NCBI GenBank assembly: GCA_026168455.1
Contig: CM047426.1
Span: 73,125,986-73,189,985, forward strand
From: Theocolax elegans
Taxonomy: Eukaryota > Arthropoda > Insecta > Hymenoptera > Cerocephalidae
DNA: 64,000 bases
Reading direction: 5' to 3'
This document shows, in pieces, positions 1-11,564 of this stretch; position 1 is the first letter of the stretch, and each line of letters opens with the position of its first letter. Both the position numbers and the translations under genes were made by a program. The notes under the pieces are model-generated. The model saw only the letters and a program-made list of their open reading frames with translations, was not told the DNA's origin and made no database searches.

Positions 1-1971
1 ATCTAAATCTTTTTTTTCTTTAAAGCGTATGTTTGTTTCCATGTGTGCAATATTAGTTAATCACCGGATGTAACGTTAAATAAACAAATAAATATTAACA
101 TGTATATATGTATATATTTATATATTTTTTGCAAGTAGGTGGTCCGTTTCAGTTCAAATGCATTGGTGTGTTTTCATGTATATTTATATTTTAATGTCCA
201 AAATTTTCAACAATGTTAGTCTAACTATTCATTTACGAAATCTCATTTATTGCAACTAAAATTAGGTTTTGTTGTACACAACTAAATTAAGATATCGATA
301 CGACTCTCACAATTAAAATGACACTCCACGTACAGATGTAATCTTTAACAAAGATCCAAAACTTGCTTTTTAACAGTGTAAAACATAAATTTTTCTACCT
401 TTGTTAGTAAGACAATTTATGTGGTACACGACTGTAATAGTTGGGCGCGTAGCAAGAAAATAAATTGTACAACTGGAATTTTTACGGACCGGATCTACAG
501 TACCAAAAAGTGAGCATTTAAGTGAAAAAGATCACGAGGATTTTTTCCGTTTACAAAAATCGTTCGCGGTGTACGTATATCGACGTTGTACGAACTGTGT
601 CAATCGAGAAATATAAAAGTTGTACTAAAATCAGAAGGAAAGTGATAAGTTACTGCAAGGCTTTCATATCGTGGCAATAACATATATTTTAAATTCAAAC
701 ATATTTGTTAATTAACTTAAAAACGTTTATTAAATTACTTTTTAACATGATCTTATATAAATAAGCATGAATGATGAAAAGTAAAGTTGAAAAAGTCTTG
801 AGCGAACTCATCCTTCCGGCGGTAAAAAAAGGAAATGATTAGCAAATGTGCTTAATGTACATGTAGGAATATAGCAACTTTTCTAATTTTCAGCTGAAAA
901 GAGATTTATCGAGCTTGATTAATTCTCTTTTGGGAGAAGAAAACAAGAAAAGTACGAACGGCGCCTGGTGTTAATTAAAATGTATGTATATACGCAACGA
1001 TCAAAGCCAACCGTAAGAAAATAATATAAAATTTGACGATGTACATGTACGACAAGAAAGCGCATTGTTTTATTTCACTGGCACGCATGTATTTCTTTAA
1101 CATCATTTTTTTAATTCTAGGTAGGTACATAATTATAGTTTGTGTTATTTTTTTACTTTTCATCTCCATATTAAAAATATATAGGTACATTAAACTTGTG
1201 TGATCATGGTCGTGTATGTACATACTATGTATTCTCATATATATATAATATATATATAATATATATAATATATATATATGCGTATGTATAACGTTATTAC
1301 ATTCAACAAATTTGTGTCGCTACAAGATGTTCCTTACTCCATCATCAATGTTTTACGCAACGCAACGGCACCGTATAACATTCGAGACGAACGAAATACA
1401 TGTCAAACTCGATTCCGACTAAATATATGCAATATTATTTTTTTATTTCTTTTATTTATACAACAACAGTACCTTGTCATCCCTTGTGCAAATCCTCCCT
1501 CACATAATAAAAATGACACCTGAGCTTCGAACTATATATTTCTCCTTCGGCTTAATTGTCGAATCGCATTGGTATATATGTATTAATGTATGTATACATA
1601 TATATATATATGTAATTATATATATCTACATTTGTATGAAAGTCTGATGATAATATTTCGAACGAACGGAAGATAAATGAAAAACTCATTGCTTCCTTTC
1701 TTTCTCTTTTCATTCCGTTTTTTACTTTTTACATCAATGTGATAGAGAATTAAGGTATAGAATGACACAGATAAATAATACAGCTATATAAATTTCATTT
1801 CGATACTTTCGACAAGTTTCACCGATGATGATACATAAATTTTAATAAACCTCGTGTTAACTTTCGTAAATTTCGTAAATTTCGTAACGAAATAATAGCG
1901 AATATAATATACCTCTCAAAAAATACCCAATTTCAGAGGACACTATTATAATAATAACACCCTGATTTCGG

Positions 1972-1999
1972 CTCTCGCTCTCTCTCTCTCTTTCTCTCA

Positions 2000-2062
<63 letters not shown>
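1972..2062. repeat. (CT)n microsatellite
   Basis: About 90 nt of almost pure CT dinucleotide with three TTTCT or CACT interruptions near the left end. On the minus strand, a possible distal Mef2 3' UTR, it reads (GA)n. Confidence 0.95.
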
Positions 2063-2067
<5 letters not shown>

Positions 2068-3903
2068 ATCCGAGTAAATAGACTCCGTAAGATTTCAAGC
2101 AACAATTTTTAAAAGCTTTACAGATAACTATACGTTGGGAACAAATGCAAATTCGTGTCCTTCTTCATATGACAAAGAAAAAACACAATAATTATATCTT
2201 AACTTCATTTCTTTTACCTTTCCTACAACATACGCAAGCGAAACGCAAAAGATTCAAATCACAAAGTGTTGTGTGTGAGCACATGTCCATGTATGGGATT
2301 GTATGTGTATGTATGTATATACGAATGTTTACCTATGTGCACCACCGGAGACGGACAAAATAGTGCGATTGCATCTCGTCCAGAATTTTAATATTCGATA
2401 AAACTCGCCCTTTGACTGTATGCGCTCGTCATGAAAAGAAACACTTTCAAAGATTTAAAAATTTTTTTATTAAATAACATTCTCCTTTCGCTTTATTCTA
2501 AATACGACACAATTAGCACGTTATACAACTTTAAATTACATTAAAAAAGTCATCGTTTAAAAATAAGACTCGAAATTATATGAATAATATATATTTTCAT
2601 GTATCTGTAAATATATATAATCGTTGAAAATAACAACTCGATAAATAAATTCTTTGCAACGTTTAGATTCATGTGTAACGATGGCAGCTTTGTCCGGCTC
2701 CGCTGAACCTTCCGTTTTCCTTCAAACTTTCTAAAGTAAACATCGAGTGGTCCATTTATTTATTCTGATCGACTTTCTATCGACATATTTTTATACTTTA
2801 TTTTATAATTAATCACACTGGTTTGGACAGAGAGTAATTTTTTTATATCATTTCGCCGCAATTTTTGTAGTTTATTTTTCTTTTGTACAAAAAAATATGA
2901 GGATCGAAATGTACGTTTAGTTCATTTAATTATATTCACGCGTGTCGTCCTTTTATTGAATCTACGTATCTTTCAAACTCCTTCCCTCTTTCTCTTTCTC
3001 GCGTTCTCTCTACCTCACTCTCATTACCTTAAATATCATATTATCTTTATGAAAAATAACAACTTCTTTATACTTTTTTGTTTGATAAAAAGTGTGTTGG
3101 CTAAGAGATTGCACTTTGTGATCATCTTAAAAACTGGAGATTATATAATATACGTACATATATATTTATATTCATATGCATAACAGCGAATATTCGTGTT
3201 GCTTCCTCTCTATATCAAACACACTGACAAAAGAGAAAAAGAAAAATGTGTTCGCTCACTAATAACCGTATTTCATGAAAATACAATGAAAGCGAATTAC
3301 TAACTTTTCTTTCATCATTCATTCACTAATACATCACCGATCGCTCAAACTCAACGGATTATCAATATACAAACTAATTCAAACAAATATATTCGATTTT
3401 AGTCAAATTTCTTCGCGTATGGTTGAAGATAAAAGTGAAACTAAATAAGTAGTCAATGACTTGAAAGATATCTACGTAGAGTTTAATTTGCTTCTACACG
3501 TCTCATCGAATTCTCCATTCCATCTTTGCTCACTCGCGCTTTCTTATACACATTTATACGATAGTTTAAATGACAGGAGGGCCACAAATGGTGCCAGGCA
3601 CTATTTATTCAAAATACCTGTGTACTCCATTAAGATTATACAGTTAAATTACATTTATTTTCTCGTTTTACTTTTATCTTTTTTGTCATTTACTTTATTA
3701 CATGTATCCTTTGTGTTTAAATAATTTTCCTTTTTACTCATCGATTAATAATTCACACGAGAGCAATTCTCACGAGGATATGTCTTTCGAGATAACGATA
3801 AGGATTATTAAGGCATAGAATTCAAGGCTCCAGAGAGAATCTCGGCACGTTAAACGCGTCCCGTTATTTCATTAAACGTGTCCGTGTGTCCATATGTGTG
3901 TAA

Positions 3904-3925
3904 GTGTGTGTGTGTGTGTGTGTGT
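3904..3925. repeat. (GT)n microsatellite
   Basis: Eleven GT units within a wider TG-rich stretch running from about 3880 to 3930. Confidence 0.9.
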
Positions 3926-5431
3926 AAGTGACCAATTGTGAATACCTGTCTCATGTGTGATATGCGTGCGTGCTTGCTACGTGTACATGTATGATATTTA
4001 TGTGTATGTATGTGGGGGAGTATACACGCACGCGTTTGTGTTCGTTTTTTACTTTTTTACCTATATTTGTTTACAAAGAGTTTGCGCGCGCGCATTTTTG
4101 TATTTCCTATCCATAATAGTTCAACCGAGTTGCCTCGACCACACCCGCATTTTACGTTCGTTCGTTGCACGTTATACACGATACAGATGTAAATATACAC
4201 ACTGTTTTTATCTCTATGTATAAATATATATTATATATAATATGCAACGCCCAAAACTCTTCTTGTCAAGTTGCATACACGAAATATTAAATATCGCGTG
4301 TAAGAAACCGACTAATGGTTCTGTTGGTCGAGCTACTCGAAATAAAACTGGTATCGCAGCTCTCGTATAAAGTAGCTTCGTAACGTTTATTATACGTTCG
4401 CTGTACTTCTTTGATAAACTACATAATCCTTCGACGATGAAGATTTTCGCGATACGAGTTGCATGAAAAATTTTACGCGATATATACAAACTTGAAAATT
4501 TTGTTACAATTCTTTTTATTTTTATTTTCCTTTCACGCGAGAATCGCTCGATATTTTAGAAAAATTTTTCTCTATATATATAGCATAAATAGCCAATGTG
4601 CAAAAAATTCGTTCTTTTCTCGCATTTATAATTTGCGCAGACATTTAGAAACCGACACATGCTTGTGAGACGAGCCCTCGTAAAATGTTCATATTGTTTG
4701 TTTAGGCATTAGAAGGGTTCAATATAATCTTCGTAAGGATTGGTTTGTTTTTTCATCGTTCATTTTTAATATCAAATGTGCAAAATACTTGTGAAAAATG
4801 TATGCAGTCAGACCTTGCAGTTCACTACTAATCAATTCTTAATCGATTGATTACACAAACATGTTAGGAGATGTAAAAACTGCTCTTTACCCTTCTTTAA
4901 TAGTTCCTCGTTAAACATGCAACCTGAGGAGTTTGACTGCACAATGTATATAGATCTATTTTTCTTTCAATATATGAGTTCTGTATGTGTGTTTATGTGT
5001 AAGTGTCAGTATGTCCGTATGTTTGGTGTACGTGCAAATTTGTTCATTAAAACAATGCTATACATCATACGCTTAGTAATCTACCTAACAGTATTTCTTT
5101 TTATATAATATATTTATATATATATATATTTATGTATATATTTAATATATTAATTTCGAATCTTGTTCTCATACAATATGAATAATTTGAGTACAGTGGC
5201 CGACTTTCACGCATTTATCAGCAGACATAGACCGTTAATGTAACTTACTAAAATTAAAAAAAAACTCAAAGAATCATCACCATCAAAATTATTATCGTAC
5301 GCATATGTGAGATCCTCGTCATTACTTACGCGAAGCGACAATTTTTTTAAATTATAAACTTAATTGTAAAATCAATGTAGATTTCTCTTTGTCAATCTTA
5401 AAAAAAGAAAAAGAAAAAGGTCAATGAATGT

Positions 5432-5463
5432 ATAATAATATTAATATTAATAATAATAATAAT

Positions 5464-5496
<33 letters not shown>

Positions 5497-5502
5497 AAGA
5501 TG

Positions 5503-5565
<63 letters not shown>
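5432..5565. repeat. (TAA)n microsatellite, compound
   Basis: About 40 TAA units with short interruptions (GATAGT near 5464, AAAGATG near 5496). On the minus strand it gives a spurious poly-Tyr/Leu reading frame that should not be taken for a gene. Confidence 0.95.
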
Positions 5566-6069
5566 GAACATGCTAATAACTCGTAAAGGAAAAAAATAAA
5601 AAGACATGACTTAAATGACTAGATCGAGTACGCACAAATGTTGATATCCGTTCGAATGGCAAATAAAAAGTATAGCGAATAAAAAGGTAAGAAAAAAGAA
5701 ATAAAAGAGATGTGACGATTGTGTAAGAATATGTGTTTGTGTGTATGTGCGCGTGTATAGGTAAACTTGTATGATCGATATTAACGGATTATGCTGCTCT
5801 TAGACCACCATAACATGTACAACAAACACAACAACCGCGCGTTAAGTGTGCATATCCGATTAACTTTTCTTTTTCCGCCCGACTTCTTGTACGAAAAAAT
5901 GCTCCTAGAAGAAAGTTCTAGACACACTTGTATCGTTTTGTGCATTGTTCCTGATAACACTTCGTTTAAAGCCATTCATTCGCTCTATCATCATCGTATG
6001 ACGGTGTCGGTACAACATTAGTTCCTTTTTAATATCCTCTTTCGTTCGTGTTATAATTTCAACATCGCA

Positions 6070-6105
6070 ATCATTATCATCATCATCATCATCATCATCA
6101 TCATT
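6070..6105. repeat. (ATC)n microsatellite
   Basis: About eleven ATC triplets, one with a TTATC variant, in the region left of the candidate Mef2 terminal exon. Confidence 0.9.
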
Positions 6106-6698
6106 GCACTCGGATTGATCGTAGAGTCACGAATTTATCATCACGATATGTCGTGACATATATACAAACAACACCTCTTATTTTTATATACACGAAAATA
6201 TATATATACATATATATTATATATTTTTCGGTGTAATATACATATATATATATGTATATAATATTTATATATTATATATATTTATATAAAGTTTCAACAT
6301 TATGGCACCATAATTTTTTTTTATCATATTATCATGATCATCGGGACCATGAAATAAACGAATGCTCTGATAGTGTCTTGATCGACTCTTTCCTTGAAAA
6401 TATATAACGGATGATTCTCCTTCGGGTGTTGTCGACGAGAGCGCTGCCGGTTGGTGCAGCAAAACAGTGCGCAAGAGTAAGCGAGAGAAAAAATGTCGCA
6501 CGAGTGAGAAAAAAAATGAAGAAAAAGGATAGCGATCTTTTCCCCCGCTTTCTCGTATTCGTGACGAACGGCGATTCGTAGAGTCGGCTCAGTTTCTTCC
6601 CTGTTGCGTCCGTAGCGTAAAATACGTTGTAAAATAGCCTCGAAGAGGGTGTTCACGCGTACGCTTTCGATTCGGAGAATTCTCTCCCGGTCGTTTCA

Positions 6699-6858
6699 AA
6701 TGTAGCGCGCGAGCTCGCCTCCGACTCGTCGCGGGGGTATCAGCTTGGTCGTCTTGACCGTAGACCAGTGGCCTTGCATCAACGACGGGCAGACCACGCT
6801 GCCGTTTGTTTCCTCGCCGTTTGAGCTTGGCGACCTGGCTAGCTCGGAGGGTACATAC
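6699..6858 (-). other. Mef2: Probable spliced 3' UTR exon of Mef2; frame stays open past the stop
   Basis: Two bases after the Mef2 stop there is a donor, TAATG/GTAATT (exon end 7133). At 6859-6860 there is an acceptor, ACCGTTTCAG/G, with a pyrimidine tract and plausible branch site. Joining them removes a 273-nt intron. The sequence from 6858 leftwards is GC-rich like the coding exons. In the frame continuing from Mef2 it reads on past the TAA as W, then YVPSELARSPSSNGEETNG and onward, for 54 codons to TGA at 6698-6696. Most likely it is 3' UTR; stop readthrough or an unseen isoform is possible. The exon continues left to an unknown poly(A) site. Confidence 0.55.
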
Positions 6859-7132
6859 CTGAAACGGTCAATTTTTTCTATTACAGTTAAATATATATTT
6901 TATTGCATTTTTTAGTTTAATAAATGAGTCTTCGATATTAAAGAAAGGAATATATTCTACTCAGAAGAAATGTATACAAGCAACACATTGTATAAGAATT
7001 TGAAGAAATAAGACGAGCAACGATTAGTATTGAATTATCCTCTTTGGTGAATTTAAATCGTTCAGAAAGCCTGCTAGGTATAGATTTTATTTTTCCATCG
7101 ATACTTGCAAACAAAAAAAAGAATCAAATTAC
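6859..7132 (-). other. Candidate 3' UTR intron of Mef2
   Basis: AT-rich, with GTAATT at its 5' end and TTTCAG at its 3' end on the minus strand. The composition drop against both flanks supports an intron. No other feature seen. Confidence 0.5.
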
Positions 7133-7134
7133 CA

Positions 7135-7508
7135 TTAGGTTGCCCAGCCCTCAGTGATTCTCGAACGCTTCATAAGGGGTCCATTCTCGTAGTCGGCAGC
7201 CGAACCGGGATTGCCTCCAGCCCCGGGTCCGTGGCTCGAGCGCATGTCGCCAACGACGACACCTCCGGCTCCACCAGCCCCCCCGGAGGCTTGGGGCCCG
7301 GGTGAGGGCAAGTTCGTCGGCGTGATGCTCCCCGAGTGCGAAGGTGGCGGATTGCTTCCGGGCCTGCTCACCGAGACGAGATTCAGCGTCTGCGGCCCCC
7401 CATGCTGTTGCTGTTGTTGTTGCTGTTGGCTAACGTGGTGGGGTGGTGGCGGGGGCTGAGGCCCGCCCGAAGACGACGAGGGTCCGCCCACGCTAAGGCT
7501 CGCGTGAC
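7135..7508 (-). CDS. Mef2: Mef2 coding exon 7 (residues 383-505 and stop)
   Basis: Acceptor TTTCATAG; the first bases GT complete a Gly codon, followed by [14 protein letters not shown] five-Pro run, eight Gln encoded by mixed CAA/CAG codons, and a Gly-rich stretch lead to the tail [12 protein letters not shown] and TAA (7137-7135). The tail matches the KRxR...W.T ending shared by animal MEF2 proteins and is a basic nuclear-localising motif. The GC-rich low-complexity sequence produces several open frames on the opposite strand that are not genes. Confidence 0.95.
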
Positions 7509-10500
7509 CTATGAAACCGATTAGACCAGTCAGAACGAGTTGCGTTTGTCTACTTAGCTAAGGGGATAGTAATTCTGCGTCTCGGGGCAAAAAATCAATC
7601 TTTCTATCGCGTTGGATGCTCTTTTCGTATTCCATAGGAGGGTAAATTCGACTCACCAGGATGGTGGAGGCTACCGGCGGAACCACTTCCGGGACCACCG
7701 ATGGATCCGTTCGAGCCAGCACCACCCGCGTGCGGATCCCGTGGCGGGCTGATGGGTTCGCTCTTAATTTTCACGGGTATTGGTGACGTCGATGGTGGCG
7801 GCGTGCTGCTCGAGACCGCCAAGTGAGGAAGACTACTGAAATCCAAAGTCCTTTAATTTTATTCAATTTTTTTTTCATTATCACCAGTCTCCCACAAACA
7901 AACATTACATTTTCCACGCTATACAACACTACTCAAATTTGTTAAAAGCATTCCTTTTTTTTCTTTTTTTTTATCTCTTTCTCGCGTCTAATCTTTTGCA
8001 TCGCGGTAACTAAAATCGCGCGTGTTAATTAGCTTTGGTATACTTACGTGATGCTTCCTTGCGTAACGATTACGAGTTTACGCATGGAAAATTAGTCGCG
8101 AGCGAGTTGGAAGCAAAAGTGCGATTATAAATTGAAGCTACCATTTCCACTGATTATTTCATTGGTCGTTAAAAAATCAAATAGCGTAATTTTCGACGTT
8201 GTAATTAATATTAAAACACATAAACACTTGTGCAGTAGGCTAAAACAACGTGCTAGTTAGTTTATAAGCGGATGATGCGATGATAGGGTTAGTCCTTTGT
8301 TACAGAAAAAAACTATACAAACAGTCCAGTCAAATAACAACTTGGATCAAACGTTTTGCACAAATTTTGGAATTTAATCTATTTTAGGTTACATTAGGTA
8401 GGCTAACAAACGTATTTATTATTATTAATTTTATGAGCTAGAATAAAGTAAAACACTATTTATTCTTCTCGTGTATTTGAAATTAATGATATTTATTACG
8501 TTAACACGTAACAGAAACCTAAAATGATGATATATTATTTTACAATATCAAAAGAGCAAAAGATGGTGAAATAAATTTATTTTCGTGTAACAATGGCTTA
8601 AATGCTAACAAACGCTAAAAAAACAAGTAGAAACTTGATATTTGACAATCTTAAACATGCGATTCATATTTCTTGAAACATTGATGAAAAGAATAAAAAG
8701 AAAAAAAAGATAAAAGTACTAATCGGTCGTGGGTGAAAGGGGTGTCAAAGGCAAGAGATAAATAGAAGGGATTCGTAAAGCGTCAAACGTAAAAAAAGAA
8801 ATCTGATCATGCACAGAGAAAAAAAAACTGTCAAAAGAACAACGGTAAGTGTAAAAAACAAAAAAATAAAAAAACAAAACGAAAATATAAAAAAAAAAAA
8901 AGTAAAAAATGTAATGAAAACGTAAACTGGACGCATAGTTTTTTTCTAATAACAATAATTAATGTGTTGAATGAGAATTACCTTATACTGGACATGGTGG
9001 CTGCCGAATACATTGACAAGTCATCAACGTACCTCTGATGAGACCAGGCGAGACTGCTGAGATCCGTCGAGTAGTCCGTCGGCCCGAAGCCGGTGTAGCT
9101 CGCCGGGACCGTTGGCGTTTGCAGGGCCACTACCGGCGTATTTAGCGTTGTTTGTGCGTGTCCACCCTGTGCGCGTTATTACGTATTTCAAATATTTGGC
9201 AAACTCGAAGAGAATTTGGCAAGGGAAAGAGAAATGTGTATACTAACGTCGTATGTGGCTTCCTCGGCGAGGGACTGGGCGAGCGGCGTCGGGATGACGA
9301 CGCGCAGGTTGCCTCGATGAGGATGCGGCGGAGGTGGAGGTGGCTGAGGCGAGTGCCTAGACGGGTTGGGTTTGCTTACACTGACCCCGAGGCTAGGCGA
9401 GGGCCCAGGACTGGGCGATCCGCCTAGAGGCGAGGGGTACCCGTTGCTCATCTCGACCATCCCGCCCGGCGGATACACCGAGTCCGTCTCCGAGGACGAC
9501 GGCCGGGGCGAGATGCTGGTGTGGGCCATCTGAGGACTCGAGCCGAGCATTTGCTCCCCGTAGCTGTTGACCGGCACGCTCACGGGCAGCGCGTAGTTCG
9601 ACTGGCCCATTCCCTGTAGATTCGACAAAACACGTGTTTAACATACCTTCCTTTCGCTATTCCATCACATTTTCTAACCAGTACTTACATATTCTTTTTT
9701 TTATTAGAATATCCTGAAAACTATTACTTCATCGAATAAAACATCGATCAACCGAGTGAAAAATTAAAAAAAACTCATTATCGAACGTTAATCAGATAAA
9801 TTATTAAAAGAACTCGACAATTTAAATGAAAAATTGATAGAAAAGTATTAAAGTTTATCGAGTCGTCACCCGTTCCTGAAACCCTGTTCTTAGTTCTCGG
9901 CATTAGCACTGCGAAAAGAAGATTATTGGATAAGCCAATCCTATTATATTTATAAAAAAAGGAAGAATCCGCGGTGAATGATTGAAAACAGATCGAGTTA
10001 AATGTTAATTGAAAAGTAACACGATTCTTAGTAGATCTTGGTAATCTCGCATATTCGTTGAAAAGTACGTTGAAAAAAATATCGGATTAGTTGATCGTGC
10101 ATAGATGTAAATAGACACGTAGATACGTGTGCGCATAATTACCCTCGAGCCGTTGTGTTGGTTCCTAATGAGCATCTGGAAGTCCTCGTCGATCTTGGCG
10201 TATTTGGCCTCGGTGCGGGGGGTGAGATTGTACTCCTGGGCGTCGGGCTCCGGGCTCTCAGGCGACATCGCGCCCTTATGCTCCTTCTTGTTGAGTGCCT
10301 GCAAGTGTCAGCAGACAGGTTCACGTGACCACACCGCCCGAGGGCACACAACCTTTTGCAAACATCTTTATCTAGCCACGCTCGGATCTCGCGCCCGTAC
10401 ACTTTACACGATCTTTTATACTCGAAACGTACGTCTTTACTTTTCTATCCTACCATTCACACACGCTCACACCTACATACCGGTATCGCTGTTATTCTTT

Positions 10501-11564
10501 CTTACTACTTTTCAATCATCCGTACATGCTTTTTTCTTTGCGATCAGCATGCTATAACTGTATAGGTTTTTACAAATCCCTTCTAAATCTACCAATCTTC
10601 AATTTATTGAAATAATATTTTGTATTGTTAATTCTCTTGTTCATTGAAATAAAAATAAATTCACTTCGTTCAACAAATTAAATGTGGCAATCGATTAATT
10701 ATTCGATACGTACACACACCAACGAACACATATTGCTTTACATTTAAATAAAATAAAATTAATTTATTCCTATACTCGCGAGTATCATCGTTTTAATAAT
10801 ATTTTTTATTAAGTAAAACATATCTACGTGTAAGTGATGAAATTTATTAATCAAGGAATACCGATATAGAGATTCGAGAATCGCTAATACGAAATCAATC
10901 TTATTTAAATGAGTATCTATATATATTAATAAATGAATAACTCGGTGTTTTCCGATAAAGAAACTCTAAAAATACAACGATCTGTCAACGGAGAGAACGA
11001 ATGGAACTAGAAAAAGAAAAATATTTTGCTGAACAATTAGGGACTTGCAGGATGAAACTGATGTAGTAAATACCTATACGCATAATTGAGTAAGGAAGAA
11101 TAACGTCGATCGCGAAACCGAAAAGCTATCGGATTAAAAGAAAGTTAGCGCTAACGATACTGAAGCGTTACTATCGATAATAATGTGCTTATATGAGTGA
11201 ACTTACCTCGATGATGTTTTTGTTGGTAAGCGACTCGTGGGGCTCGTTGTACTCGGTGTACTTGAGGAGAACCTTGTCCATGTCGGTGCTGGCATACTGG
11301 TACAGCTTATTGCTCGAGCTGAATATAATCAGGGCGATCTCGCAGTCGCAAAGGACGGACAGCTCGTACGCCTTCTTCATAACTCCAAATTTTCGTTTGT
11401 TGAACGTCACCTAAACAGAGCCAAATGCCCACCAAGAGATATTTGTTACCATTTATTCACAGAGACATATTTCTGTATAGATACAAACAATAGCCTGATC
11501 GATTATTTACCTGACGATTCCGTTCGTCCGTAATACGCGAGATTTGAATCTTTTTCCGACCCAT
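7135..11564 (-). CDS. Mef2: Mef2, myocyte enhancer factor 2 (MADS-box transcription factor), 7 coding exons
   Basis: Nuclear DNA-binding factor that drives muscle differentiation and also acts in neurons and fat body; the family binds YTA(A/T)4TAR sites as a dimer. Exons read on the minus strand: 11564-11511, 11410-11207, 10298-10143, 9613-9248, 9166-8982 (or 9033), 7835-7657, 7508-7135. All introns are GT-AG and phases agree, giving 505 codons, or 488 with the inner exon 5 donor. Residues 1-57 form the MADS box (starts [18 protein letters not shown]) and 58-86 the MEF2 domain (ends TNKNIIE). These are close to what I know of the Drosophila protein. Downstream come an HJURP-C-like segment (about 87-138), LRVVIP (241-246), the IKSEPISP phospho-SUMO motif (345-352), eight Gln (409-416) and the C-terminal [11 protein letters not shown]. 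The start is secure: ATG begins the MADS box and an in-frame TAA lies upstream at 11621-11619 in the same exon. Identity is certain; the exact isoform set is inferred. Confidence 0.97.
7657..7835 (-). CDS. Mef2: Mef2 coding exon 6 (residues 323-381 plus split codons)
   Basis: Opens after the acceptor GGATTTCAG with T, which completes a Ser codon, then [14 protein letters not shown]. It ends CATCCTG before a consensus GTGAGT donor, phase 1. It holds [13 protein letters not shown]: Lys346 and Ser351 (long isoform numbering) fit the phosphorylation-dependent SUMO motif IKxExxSP, which in vertebrate MEF2A switches the factor between repression and activation. The remainder is Gly- and Ser-rich and looks disordered. 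Confidence 0.94.
7836..8981 (-). other. Mef2 intron 5
   Basis: AT-rich, no recognisable gene or conserved exon. The minus strand is strongly T-rich between about 8935 and 8700. If the inner donor is used, the intron starts at 9032 instead. Confidence 0.8.
8982..9166 (-). CDS. Mef2: Mef2 coding exon 5, long form (residues 261-321) with an inner alternative donor at 9033
   Basis: Begins [18 protein letters not shown] after a GCGCACAG acceptor. The inner donor CAGAG/GTACGT (exon end 9033) gives 44 codons ending LAWSHQ. The outer donor ATAAG/GTAATT (exon end 8982) adds 17 codons, [17 protein letters not shown]. Both leave the bases AG, so both join in frame to the T that opens exon 6, completing a Ser codon. 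Use of both is inferred from sequence, not seen in transcripts. The preceding intron is only 81 nt. Confidence 0.9.
9248..9613 (-). CDS. Mef2: Mef2 coding exon 4 (residues 139-260)
   Basis: One hundred and twenty-two codons from [10 protein letters not shown] to EEATYD. The acceptor ATCTACAG precedes GGAATGGGC; the donor is GAC/GTTAGT. It is rich in Ser, Pro and Gly with several SP sites, a run of six Pro (229-234) and the block LRVVIP (241-246) that is widely conserved in MEF2 proteins. It lies in the transactivation region and is expected to be mostly disordered. The donor is not consensus-strong, but phase 0 with the next exon is exact. Confidence 0.93.
9614..10142 (-). other. Mef2 intron 3
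   Basis: AT-rich intron between the GTAATT donor of exon 3 and the ATCTACAG acceptor of exon 4. No extra exon or structure noticed. Confidence 0.85.
10143..10298 (-). CDS. Mef2: Mef2 coding exon 3 (residues 87-138)
   Basis: Fifty-two codons starting [11 protein letters not shown] and ending NQHNGSR, phase 0 at both ends. The acceptor is CTTGCAG and the donor AGG/GTAATT. It contains [10 protein letters not shown] and [19 protein letters not shown], the HJURP-C-like region that follows the MEF2 domain. In vertebrates mutually exclusive exons encode this position; here only one version of the exon is visible in the neighbouring introns. Confidence 0.95.
10299..11206 (-). other. Mef2 intron 2
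   Basis: A 908-nt intron, AT-rich in the middle and mixed near the exon 3 acceptor. I looked for a second version of exon 3, as vertebrate MEF2 genes have, and found none. Confidence 0.85.
11207..11410 (-). CDS. Mef2: Mef2 coding exon 2 (residues 19-86, rest of MADS box and MEF2 domain)
   Basis: Sixty-eight codons starting [20 protein letters not shown] and ending [10 protein letters not shown]. It follows a TTTAG acceptor and ends ATCGAG before a strong GTAAGT donor; both ends are phase 0. It carries the MADS recognition helix, the [10 protein letters not shown] beta strand and the MEF2-specific extension that completes the dimer and cofactor surface. A GTG at the first codon makes this exon look like a free-standing reading frame, but that is the internal Val19. 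Confidence 0.97.
11511..11564 (-). CDS. Mef2: Mef2 coding exon 1 (residues 1-18)
   Basis: Encodes [18 protein letters not shown], the first part of the MADS box, including the basic N-terminal arm that enters the DNA minor groove in this family. It ends CGTCAG followed by the donor GTAAATAA, phase 0. The exon continues upstream as 5' UTR to an acceptor at 11627. Splitting the MADS box after Q18 matches the intron position I know in other animal Mef2 genes. The following intron is short (100 nt). Confidence 0.97.

Larger units (their letters stand above)
1..6695. other. AT-rich sequence downstream of Mef2 (3' UTR and intergenic)
   Basis: No coding region is supported; the frames of 60-110 codons here are AT-rich or repeat-derived. 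The right end (about 6.3-6.7 kb) is less AT-rich and is probably 3' UTR of Mef2. AATAAA-type signals in minus orientation (TTTATT on the plus strand) occur many times, for example near 3605 and 2757, so the poly(A) site cannot be chosen. A TA tract lies at about 1237-1279, a three-copy 9-mer (TTTCGTAAA) at 1862-1888, and AT-rich palindromic tracts at 5100-5150 and 6180-6290. Confidence 0.7.

Noticed and set aside
5398..5607. Minus-strand frame with a long Tyr and Leu run
   Set aside because: It is the translation of the (TAA)n microsatellite.
7211..7524. Plus-strand frames with Cys and Pro runs opposite Mef2 exon 7
   Set aside because: Shadows of the Gln, Pro and Gly codons of the real minus-strand exon.
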